The notes: generated from the letters alone by a model not told the origin. DNA of 25,076 nucleotides from JASFHF01 sp050123375 (GCA_050123375.1 JASFHF010000030.1:1-25076); one strand, 5' to 3'. Counted from the first letter of the stretch, positions 16,585 to 22,960 are shown. Numbers and translations are program-made.

Positions 16585-17307
16585 ATGGTAGCAAAAGTAG
16601 ATGTTAAACATAAAGAGATTTTTGACCAAATGCCAGGATGCTGGGGTTGTAAAGATAAAGACTCGGTGTTTATGTACGCCAATGAAGAATATGGTCGTAT
16701 TATAGGAGTTAAACATCATCTTGATTGCATTGGACGAACCGATTTTGATATGCCTTGCGCTACGGTTGAGTGCGCCCCTCTTTTTAGGGAACAAGATAAA
16801 AGTGTAATTTTAACTGAAAAAAAATTAAGAATATTAGATATTCATCCATTTGCTGATAACAAATGGAAAGCGTATGTATTTACCAAAACCCCTCTTTACA
16901 CTAACGAGGAAATAGCAGGAACAATTTTTCATGGTGTAGATATTACTTCTGTAGCAACAATAGAAATAGGGGCATTATTAGGTAAAATATCTATTAATGA
17001 TAAAAAATCTAGCTTGATTGGACAAAGCAGTTATATTATCGATAATAATAGAGGCACTATTAATTTAAGCACGCGCGAATCAGAGATTATATTTTTTACT
17101 GTTAGGGGTAAGACTGCTAAGGAAATTGCAAAAATACTAAATATTTCCTATCGCACAGTGGAAGATTATTTGTACAAGTTGAAATTAAAATTTAATGTAA
17201 AAAATAAGGCTGCATTAATAGACTCTGCTATTGGATACGGGTATTTAAACTATATTCCTACATCATTGTTTAATAAGCAATTATCTTTGATTCTTAAGGA
17301 AAATTAA
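16585..17307 (+). CDS. PAS domain plus LuxR-type HTH regulator (second)
   Basis: 240 residues from ATG 16585, chosen because an AGAGG sits just before it. A TTG directly after the dipeptidase stop (16558) is in frame but unsupported. A PAS fold covers about 10-130 (PGCWGCKDKDSVFMYANEEYGRIIGV, with residues CIGRTDFDMP). The LuxR helix-turn-helix covers about 160-220, starting at LSTRESEI, with GKTAKEIAKILNISYRTVEDYL as the classic turn and recognition helix. It is more canonical than the first PAS-LuxR protein. Probably an operon with the dipeptidase, whose product or substrate may be what the PAS domain senses (inference). Confidence 0.85.
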   Translation: MVAKVDVKHKEIFDQMPGCWGCKDKDSVFMYANEEYGRIIGVKHHLDCIGRTDFDMPCATVECAPLFREQDKSVILTEKKLRILDIHPFADNKWKAYVFTKTPLYTNEEIAGTIFHGVDITSVATIEIGALLGKISINDKKSSLIGQSSYIIDNNRGTINLSTRESEIIFFTVRGKTAKEIAKILNISYRTVEDYLYKLKLKFNVKNKAALIDSAIGYGYLNYIPTSLFNKQLSLILKEN

Positions 17308-17338
17308 CTAAAATTTGTTGAAAGTAGAGAAAACTCAT

Positions 17339-17366
17339 AAATAGATTGTAATCTCAATCTATTTTT
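17339..17366 (+). terminator. Probable factor-independent terminator
   Basis: A 10-bp perfect stem, AAATAGATTG (17339-17348) with its complement (17355-17364), has a 6-nt loop and ends in a short T tract. It lies 31 bases after the PAS-LuxR stop. The arms are AT-rich, so efficiency is uncertain. A second small palindrome (CCGTATT/AATACGG, 17421-17435) follows. Confidence 0.5.
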
Positions 17367-17473
17367 CATAAAAAGTGTTATCAAGTTCTTTATACTTATT
17401 CAGTATAGTAAAAAATACTACCGTATTTAATACGGGTTTAAAAATATGTTGTAAGCAGTTAATATTACTCATA

Positions 17474-17610
17474 CTAATCTAGTAAAACGGTAATTTTGCT
17501 AGTTTGGAATATATAAGTCGAAATATGAATATAACAGAGGACAAAGCCTCGCTTACATAATAACAATAAAATAGGATATTGGCTAGTGTCCTTGCAATAT
17601 TTGCGAGGGG
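17474..17610 (+). ncRNA. Structured 5' leader, copy C, overlapping the receiver gene SD
   Basis: Hairpin 1 pairs CTAA+CTAGTAAAA (17474-17487) with 17494-17507 around the invariant loop CGGTAA (17488-17493). Its stem sequence is almost wholly different from copy B yet still pairs. GTCGAA is at 17517-17522. Hairpin 2 is GAGG/CCTC (17537-17540 with 17547-17550). The alternative stem is GAGGACA (17537-17543) with TGTCCTT (17587-17593), after GGATATTGGCTAG. Hairpin 3 (17591-17596 with 17602-17607) overlaps the GAGGGG Shine-Dalgarno (17605-17610) of the receiver gene at 17617. It competes with the alternative stem for 17591-17593, so translation control is plausible. The stretch 17308-17616 holds nothing else beyond the terminator. 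Confidence 0.65.
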
Positions 17611-17616
17611 ATAGCA

Positions 17617-18099
17617 GTGACGAGTAATACAAGATATTGTAAAAAATTAAAGCATTTTAGTTTTTTGGCTAAAAAAGAATTACTAACGCACTATTTGGAT
17701 GCTGATGTTCTTTTAGTTGAAGATTGTAAATTACAGCAGTACATAATATCTCAATTTTTGTCAAATTTTGGTTTAAGTACTATCTGCATTGGTTCAGCAA
17801 CAGAAGCATCACTGTATATTGAGTTTCTTAGTAACTTCAATATATTTATCTCAGATATAGAATTGCCAGATAAATCTGGTTTGAATCTTATGCAGGCAAT
17901 GAATTCTTATCATGGAAAAAAAGTTATCCCCAGTATCGCTATGTCAAGTAATCAAAATTATAAATCAAAAGCATTAGATATTGGGTTTGATATTTTTATT
18001 AATAAACCAGTGTCGGAACAAGCCCTGGAACATGCTTTAGATTTTCTTAGAGTTGATTTATCACATAATAATTGCATAAGGAGTAAAGCAAGATGTTAA
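17617..18099 (+). CDS. Stand-alone response-regulator receiver protein
   Basis: 160 residues, GTG start 6 bases after GAGGGG. A single receiver domain covers about 30-150: the acidic pair Glu35-Asp36, phospho-acceptor Asp80 (ISDIELPD), switch residue Ser110 (AMSS) and conserved Lys130 (NKPVS). No output domain follows. The first 28 residues are basic and unassigned. The stop overlaps the csrA start by 7 bases, so translation of the two is coupled and the receiver may control CsrA or act with it. No histidine kinase is in the window. A shrunken relative is fused to a csrA end at 22011. Confidence 0.85.
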   Translation: MTSNTRYCKKLKHFSFLAKKELLTHYLDADVLLVEDCKLQQYIISQFLSNFGLSTICIGSATEASLYIEFLSNFNIFISDIELPDKSGLNLMQAMNSYHGKKVIPSIAMSSNQNYKSKALDIGFDIFINKPVSEQALEHALDFLRVDLSHNNCIRSKARC

Positions 18100-18284
18100 T
18101 ACTTTCGCGCAAAATAGGGGAAGCCATTGTAATAGGTGAAGATGTTAAACTTGTTATTTTAGGTTTTAGAGGGAATCAAATTAGAGTAGGTATTGAGGCA
18201 CCTAAGAGTATAGGTGTTAACCGTGAAGAGATTTGGTTGCGAATTAAGGATAAGCAAAAAAAATTGATGGATAGTATAAGGTAA
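18093..18284 (+). CDS. csrA: CsrA/RsmA-family RNA-binding translational regulator
   Basis: 63 residues, a full-length CsrA. RNA-contact residues are present: Leu4 and Arg6 (MLILSRK) and Arg44 (NREEIWLR). The N-terminal MLILSRKIGE is near-identical to the family consensus. CsrA dimers bind GGA loops in mRNA leaders to block or stabilise messages. This is probably an accessory copy rather than the housekeeping csrA, since it is co-translated with a receiver protein, lies in a decaying accessory region, and is preceded by an unusual leader. Confidence 0.93.
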   Translation: MLILSRKIGEAIVIGEDVKLVILGFRGNQIRVGIEAPKSIGVNREEIWLRIKDKQKKLMDSIR

Positions 18285-18410
18285 TCATGAGGAATAAGGT
18301 AGTTAACGCAAAGTTGTATAACGTTTCAGAGCGGGTGATGAATATGTTGATAAACAAAATAGGTATTTTTTACGGATGGTTTAATAAATTAATTTTTGTA
18401 TAATTTCTCT

Positions 18411-18475
18411 AAAAATAAAAATAAAAATAAAAATAAAAATAAAAATAAAAATAAAAATAAAAATAAAAATAAAAT
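18411..18475. repeat. Hexanucleotide tandem repeat (AAAAAT) x10
   Basis: Ten perfect AAAAAT units followed by a partial unit lie in the 287-base gap between csrA and the leucine-dehydrogenase-like gene. A TATAAT sits immediately upstream at 18399-18404, although no good -35 box is paired with it. Perfect short tandem repeats of this size are prone to slippage and can vary transcription. Here the downstream gene is already broken. Confidence 0.95.
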
Positions 18476-18571
18476 GTGTATAAAAGTTTTCTCGTGCAGA
18501 TGAACAAGCAAAGTAATCTATATGAGTTGAAATCGGTATATTGTATAAATTACTATTATGAAGAGGTAGTT

Positions 18572-19160
18572 ATGAATTATTGTAATAGTGTTAGAAAATT
18601 TAGTCGTAATGGTTATGATATTTATATTTATAGAGCTACCGATGTTGGGTTGTTTGCGATTATTGCTATTGACCAATCAGGTGCTAAACCAGCGATCGGC
18701 GGTTATCGCTGTATATCATATGAAAATAAAAACCTTGCAATAGCTGATGTAATTAAAATAGCAAAGGCAATGACTTTAAAAACAGCTATTAGCAGAATGC
18801 CATTTGGAGGGGGAAAAGCTGTAATAATGAAACCAAAATGCATTCCGAATAGGAAAAAATTTTTTTGAGTCATTTGGTTTTTTTATAGAATCATTGCATG
18901 GAAGATTTATTACTGGATGTGATAGTGGTGTTTCCCAGCAAGATATAAAATGGGCGGCAAATAGAACGAAATATATTACGGGCCTGCCTGATCCTTCCAC
19001 AGTAGGCGATGATTTAATTGATTTAACAACGCTTGGTGTATTGCGAGCTATCGAGGTAAGCGTTAAGAGAATTATGGGACAAAATGATCTAAAAAAGACA
19101 TGCATGTTGGAATACAAGGTATTGGTATGGATTGAGAATAATTTTTTTATTAAACATAAA
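18572..19160 (+). pseudogene. Leucine/Glu/Phe dehydrogenase-like gene, frameshifted and truncated
   Basis: From ATG 18572 (GAAGAGG just upstream) about 99 codons match the N-terminal domain of ELFV amino-acid dehydrogenases: a KPAIGGYR segment, AMTLKTA, and the glycine-rich MPFGGGKAVI with the catalytic Lys. The frame then shifts at a homopolymer (A6 then T7 near 18857-18868). With one T fewer it continues smoothly into ESFGFFIESLHGRFITG and a further 75 codons of family-like sequence (residue pattern TGLPDPSTVGDD, LTTLGVLRAIEV). A second shift near 19100 leads, in another frame, into VGIQGIG, the start of the NAD-binding Rossmann motif, then stops. The remaining half of the enzyme (usual length about 350) is missing. 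Confidence 0.8.
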
Positions 19161-19303
19161 AACGGTATTGTATAGAAAACGGCAAAGCATACAGGGATAG
19201 AATTTGGACTAGCTTCTTCCATATTATAGTGCTTAATATTGGATAATTGTTAATTATTTTCTGTCAATACGGAAATGAAAATTAATACGGAGGATACATC
19301 ATT

Positions 19304-20029
19304 ATGAAAAAAAAGAACCTTTTTTGTCGTGTTGAAATAGAAATAAATACTAATTGTAATCGATGTTGTGTTTATTGTCCTAATGCAAAACATCGACAAC
19401 AAGAGCCAAAGTATATGGAAATGTGGCTTTTTAAAAAAATTATTGACGAATTAGGGACGTTAAAATTTAATGGCAGGTTGTCATATCACTTTTATAATGA
19501 ACCACTATTACATCCTAATATCGAAGAATTTGTTAGCTATACAGAAAAAATTATGCCAAATATCGATCAAGTATTATACACTAATGGTGACTTTCTCACT
19601 GATATGAAATATAAATTACTTATTGCCGCTGGAATTAACCATTTTGCAGTTACAGATCATGGTAATAAAAATCTACCGAATAGACCGAAGTAAACTATAT
19701 TGAAGATTACTGATTTGACAATTACGAATCGAGGTGGATGCCTTTTTGATATCAATGAGATTATAGACAAGCCATGTTTTGTTCCTGCTGAAAGGTTGTT
19801 AGTTACTTATAACGGTGATATTTTGTTGTGCTATGAGGATTATTTCAGAACTCAAAAATTTGGTAATATAGCAAATAAAAGTATAGAATCTGTGTGGTTC
19901 TCAAAGGAATTTAGTGAATATCGAAAAAGATTAATGTTAGGGCATAGATCACAATGTATGTTGTGCAAAAAATGTAGCAATGTGGCGCATATAGAACCTA
20001 ATCATAAATCACTTATTACAGTAATATAG
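19304..20029 (+). pseudogene. Radical SAM/SPASM protein split by an in-frame stop
   Basis: The first 129 codons hold the radical SAM cluster motif Cys18-x3-Cys22-x2-Cys25 (CNRCCVYC) and a typical NEPLLHPNIEEF strand. A TAA at 19691-19693 interrupts, and the same frame continues through 20029 with a SPASM-like segment: NRGGC, then CFVPAERLLVTYNGDILLC, FGNI, an IESVW strand and a final CMLCKKC. In relatives these parts are one chain. A good ACGGAGGA precedes ATG 19304. The protein would modify a peptide or build a small molecule with a 4Fe-4S cluster and SAM. It is followed 9 bases later by an EamA exporter, so it may once have been a make-and-export pair. A sequencing error at the stop cannot be excluded. 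Confidence 0.8.
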
Positions 20030-20038
20030 GTATGTCCC

Positions 20039-20920
20039 ATGTTTGTTTATACACTTATATTTGGAAGGGTGCTAGCTAGTTCATATTATTTAGTTTTCCA
20101 GAAGCGCTTAACCCAAGATGGCGCACACCCTATGTTTGTTATAATTGTGAGCTATATTTTATTTTCTCTTATTGCAGTGCCGTTATTATTTTTAATAAAT
20201 TTGGGAAACATATCTATAGAATGCTGGTTATATTTGTTTTTAACGTCAGTGCTTGATGCTGTAGGAAATATTTTTGCTATAATGTCATTGAATCTTACGG
20301 AATTGTCTATTTTTGGCCCAATCAATGCATTTAAACCGATTATAACTCTTTTTATAGCTATGACATTTTTACATGAAATACCAAATATTTGGGGAACGCT
20401 TGGAATAGCAATAATTTTTGGTGGTAGTTACGTGCTTGGTCTTAGTCAAAACCATCAAAAAAAACATTTAGGTTTTTTAAAAATTATTTTTTGTAAAAGT
20501 TTCTATTATAGAATCGTAGGCATGTTGCTTTTTTTAATTTCGAATGTTTTTGCAAAAAAAGCTATTATTCTTTCATCCCCACTTACTGTTATTGCTTTTT
20601 GGGCAACTTTGGGTTTGCCTTTTATTTTTATTGGGTTGGTTTTTTTAAAAAAAACCGTAATAAGTAAAAACATATTGATATTTCAAAATAATATCGGTGG
20701 TTATTTTAAAGTGCTAATTTGTTTGTTGGTAATGCAGGTATTAACCATGCTTGTATTTAGCAAGCTTTTTATAGCATATTCACTAGCTTTGTTTCAATTT
20801 TCATCGATTGTTAGTATATTTTTAGGGTACAAATATTTTAAAGAACGGCAAATTAAAATCAAGCTGCTTGGAGCATTTATAATGATACTAGGGTTGTGTT
20901 GTGTTGCTATAGGAAAATAA
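20039..20920 (+). CDS. EamA/DMT-family transporter
   Basis: 293 residues with about 10 hydrophobic helices in two similar halves (EamA repeats, about 5-135 and 160-290), including the typical end of the first repeat, FGGSYVLGLSQNH. DMT exporters move amino acids, nucleotides or small metabolites; the substrate is unknown. It starts 9 bases after the radical SAM stop, so the two were probably one transcript. Its end is convergent with the second methyltransferase, with a 233-base spacer that holds no clear gene. Confidence 0.8.
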   Translation: MFVYTLIFGRVLASSYYLVFQKRLTQDGAHPMFVIIVSYILFSLIAVPLLFLINLGNISIECWLYLFLTSVLDAVGNIFAIMSLNLTELSIFGPINAFKPIITLFIAMTFLHEIPNIWGTLGIAIIFGGSYVLGLSQNHQKKHLGFLKIIFCKSFYYRIVGMLLFLISNVFAKKAIILSSPLTVIAFWATLGLPFIFIGLVFLKKTVISKNILIFQNNIGGYFKVLICLLVMQVLTMLVFSKLFIAYSLALFQFSSIVSIFLGYKYFKERQIKIKLLGAFIMILGLCCVAIGK

Positions 20921-21153
20921 AACAGAGGTCATTTTTTTAATTCTAGACTGGTTTTTGCTGCCCCGTGTTGTATATAGCCAATCAATTATAATTTGAATAC
21001 GCATCGAAATGTATTTTGAACAAATCATCCACACCACACCGAAGGTTTTTTGGTAACGTATTGTAATCAAATTATCTTTGTTTGGCTATATTTAATATTG
21101 GCAGCACTTATTTCAATACCAGCTTTTATTTCGTTGCGTTCTACGGAATTAAA

Positions 21154-21900
21154 CTAGTGACTATTAATGTAAAATATACCTCCGCCTAATTTTCCTTCGA
21201 CAAGATAATTGTAAATTTCAGTATATCTGCGAAGTGTTTTTAGATATTTTTCTTTACCAAATTCGTGTATAACCCGCATTTTGTTTTTTTTCAATTTACT
21301 CAGCAATGTTGCATACCATCTCACATAATTTTTACTGTTATCTATTGTTTCTACCAAAATCCAGCCAGTATTTTTTAGCATTATTTCCAGAGTTTTTTGC
21401 TTTACCGGAATAGACACCATACTGCTATCTTTTGTGTCAAGGAATGGATTTCTTTCGTTACAAATATCAGTATAGTCATATATAACCATCTTAGTTTTAT
21501 TATGTGCTAATTTATTTAATGTTTTTAAAGCTTTTTCCTGATTGGCAAAAGCGTAAAATGAGTTATAAAGACATATAATATCAAAGGTTCTATTTTTTAA
21601 TGCAGAAGATACTTGTATAACATCTGAAGTTTTAAATTCGACATCAAGATATGTTTTTCTTGCGTAATTTATAGAAATTTCTTCTATGTCGATACCGGTT
21701 ACCTTACCCCATCCATGCTGTTGGATGAAGTTAGCTGTGCCTCCTTGTCCGCATCCAACATCAAGAATGTTTTGAGAAGTATTCTTATTAAATTTAGACA
21801 TTACGGTAATTATAGCTTCTTCGCCTCCCGCATGAGTGTAATCTCCATTGCGTAAAAGAGAAACCAGTTGCTTACCTTTAAACCATCGCAAACCAGGCAT
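21154..21900 (-). CDS. Class I SAM-dependent methyltransferase (paralogue 2)
   Basis: 248 residues, collinear with the methyltransferase at 14528: the same start (FKGKQLVSLLRNGDYTHAGG against FQGKTILSFIRNGNYAHAGE), motif I ILDVGCGQGG, HGWGxVTGID, a YNSFYAFANQEKAL block, and the C-terminal RYTEIYNYLVEGKLGGGI. All motifs look intact. AGGAG lies just before the ATG on the minus strand. It is divergent from the receiver-CsrA remnant, as paralogue 1 is divergent from the leader-B operon. Acceptor unknown. Confidence 0.78.
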   Translation of the reverse strand: MPGLRWFKGKQLVSLLRNGDYTHAGGEEAIITVMSKFNKNTSQNILDVGCGQGGTANFIQQHGWGKVTGIDIEEISINYARKTYLDVEFKTSDVIQVSSALKNRTFDIICLYNSFYAFANQEKALKTLNKLAHNKTKMVIYDYTDICNERNPFLDTKDSSMVSIPVKQKTLEIMLKNTGWILVETIDNSKNYVRWYATLLSKLKKNKMRVIHEFGKEKYLKTLRRYTEIYNYLVEGKLGGGIFYINSH

Positions 21901-22010
21901 AAACTTCTCCTTTCTGATTCAGTAAACAGAGTTGATAATTATACGTAAAAACCAACTTTAAAGAAACAGCCATAATAAGGATAGGCTATTTTAGCCGATA
22001 TCTAAATTAA

Positions 22011-22259
22011 TTGCCGCACTATAAAATGACACATGACAATAATGCTTCAAATAATATTGATCTTTTAATTTCAGATATAGAATTATCTGGCGAATTTGGC
22101 TTAGATTTAATTAAGCAGATAAAAAAGAGAAAGAGTAAAGGTAAACAAATTCGTCTTGGGATAGAAGCTCTGGACGAAGTGTCAATAAATCGCGAAGAAG
22201 TTTATTTGCGTATTAAACAAAAACAGCAAAATAATAATATTGAGGATATCACCATCTAA
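22011..22259 (+). pseudogene. Internally deleted receiver-CsrA fusion remnant
   Basis: An 82-codon frame. Codons about 16-40 match the middle of a receiver domain (LLISDIELSGEFGLDLIKQI, with the phospho-acceptor Asp), like the intact protein at 17617 (FISDIELPDKSGLNLMQAM). Directly after, codons about 43-75 match the C-terminal half of CsrA (KQIRLGIEALDEVSINREEVYLRI against NQIRVGIEAPKSIGVNREEIWLRI). The receiver C-terminus and the first 27 or so CsrA residues, including Leu4 and Arg6, are gone, as expected from one in-frame deletion of a receiver-csrA pair. The N-terminal part of the receiver is also missing. Probably non-functional; it ends 21 bases before the tRNA gene. Confidence 0.75.
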
Positions 22260-22279
22260 TTTTATTAATAAAGTTAAAA

Positions 22280-22353
22280 TCGGAGTGACTAGATTCGAAC
22301 TAGCGACCCCTGCCTCCCGAAGGCAGTGCTCTACCAAACTGAGCTACACTCCG
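22280..22353 (-). tRNA. tRNA-Pro (anticodon CGG)
   Basis: On the minus strand all four arms fold: acceptor CGGAGTG/CACTCCG, D arm GCTC/GAGC with GG in the loop, anticodon stem CTGCC/GGCAG with loop TTCGGGA (anticodon CGG, reading CCG), and T arm CTAG-TTCGAAT-CTAG. Base 22280 is the discriminator A. The genomic sequence after it is TTTTA, so the 3' CCA is not encoded. A promoter is at 22364-22392. The 3' end faces the decaying accessory region, the usual side of integration at tRNA genes. Confidence 0.92.
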
Positions 22354-22363
22354 ATAAAATTGC

Positions 22364-22392
22364 ATCCTAAGAAGAGAAGTGGTTGTTGTCAA
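22364..22392 (-). promoter_or_regulatory. Sigma-70 promoter of tRNA-Pro
   Basis: Minus strand: perfect TTGACA (22387-22392), a 17-base spacer and TAGGAT (22364-22369), with the mature tRNA 5' end 10 bases downstream. Confidence 0.65.
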
Positions 22393-22408
22393 GCTATATA
22401 CTTATTAG

Positions 22409-22505
22409 GTTGTTATCCCGTGACTTGATCCCTAAATCTATGCCAGTTTCAGATATTTCTGAATTCCGCGATCAACAAACTGGGTCGCAGAATGACAGGG
22501 ATTTT
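22409..22505. repeat. Degenerate imperfect inverted repeat between tRNA and rplU
   Basis: The left arm, with TATCCCGTGACTTGATC, is echoed in inverse by GATCAAC and GGGTCGCAGAATGACA on the right, with about 8 extra bases in the right arm. ATCCCG(n)GACTTGATC and its inverse resemble worn interspersed palindromic repeats common in intergenic DNA of AT-rich host-associated bacteria. A small reading frame through it looks non-coding. Confidence 0.4.
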
Positions 22506-22574
22506 GATAGGAATATAGATGACTGTAAATCTTGCTTGCAGGCGTGGTTGCGAGATGGTAATATGTCCGATCTT

Positions 22575-22603
22575 TTGACAAATTGGTTAGAATTATCTAT
22601 AAA
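22575..22603 (+). promoter_or_regulatory. Strong sigma-70 promoter of rplU-rpmA
   Basis: TTGACA (22575-22580), exactly 17 bases, then TATAAA (22598-22603). Only 14 bases separate the -10 box from ATG 22618, so the transcript start (about 22610) would leave a leader of about 8 nt and drop the GGAG at 22606-22609. Confidence 0.6.
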
Positions 22604-22617
22604 TTGGAGTATGTAAG

Positions 22618-22926
22618 ATGTACGCAGTTATTCTTACTGGCAGCAAGCAATATAAAGTGGCGGTAGGTGACACCATTGAGATTGAGAAGCTGACGCAGGA
22701 ACCTAATGACAAGGTTGAGTTTGATCAGGTGCTATTGGTAGCGAAAGATGGTGATGTTAAGATTGGTACACCTTATCTTGAAGGCGCTAAGGTTTTAGGT
22801 GAGGTGGTTGAGCAAAGCCGTGCTAAGAAGATTGAAATTATTAAGTTTCGTCGGCGCAAGCATAGTATGAAAAAAATGGGTCATCGCCAGTATATTACTA
22901 GTGTAAAAATAACTGAAATCATATAA
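22618..22926 (+). CDS. rplU: 50S ribosomal protein L21
   Basis: 102 residues, full length. It starts MYAVILTGSKQYKVAVGD and has the L21 C-terminal KFRRRKHSMKKMGHRQYIT signature. It binds 23S rRNA domain I region near L20. It is followed by rpmA, the standard bacterial order rplU-rpmA-obg. A GGAG 8 bases upstream is a good ribosome binding site if transcribed. Confidence 0.98.
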   Translation: MYAVILTGSKQYKVAVGDTIEIEKLTQEPNDKVEFDQVLLVAKDGDVKIGTPYLEGAKVLGEVVEQSRAKKIEIIKFRRRKHSMKKMGHRQYITSVKITEII

Positions 22927-22960
22927 AAGGCAGAACTTACGCGAAAAGAGGTGAAATAAT

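Noticed and set aside
12202..17610. Leaders as copies of a simple mobile repeat
   Set aside because: Sequence identity is confined to loops and junctions, while stems change in a paired manner and all copies lie in sense before genes, which a drifting repeat would not show.
18411..18475. CRISPR-like repetition
   Set aside because: The repeat unit is only six bases with no spacers; it is a microsatellite.
20888..21070. Minus-strand 60-codon frame between the EamA gene and methyltransferase 2
   Set aside because: It could recall a transposase scrap (RYQKTFGVVWMICSKY), but it is too short and without a clear ribosome binding site; left as unassigned spacer.
22240..22428. 62-codon frame across the tRNA gene
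   Set aside because: It reads through tRNA-Pro on the opposite strand; the typical VTRFELATPASRRQ translation is a tRNA shadow.
22383..22616. 77-codon frame ending just before rplU
   Set aside because: It crosses the tRNA promoter, a degenerate palindromic repeat and the rplU promoter, with no protein-like character.
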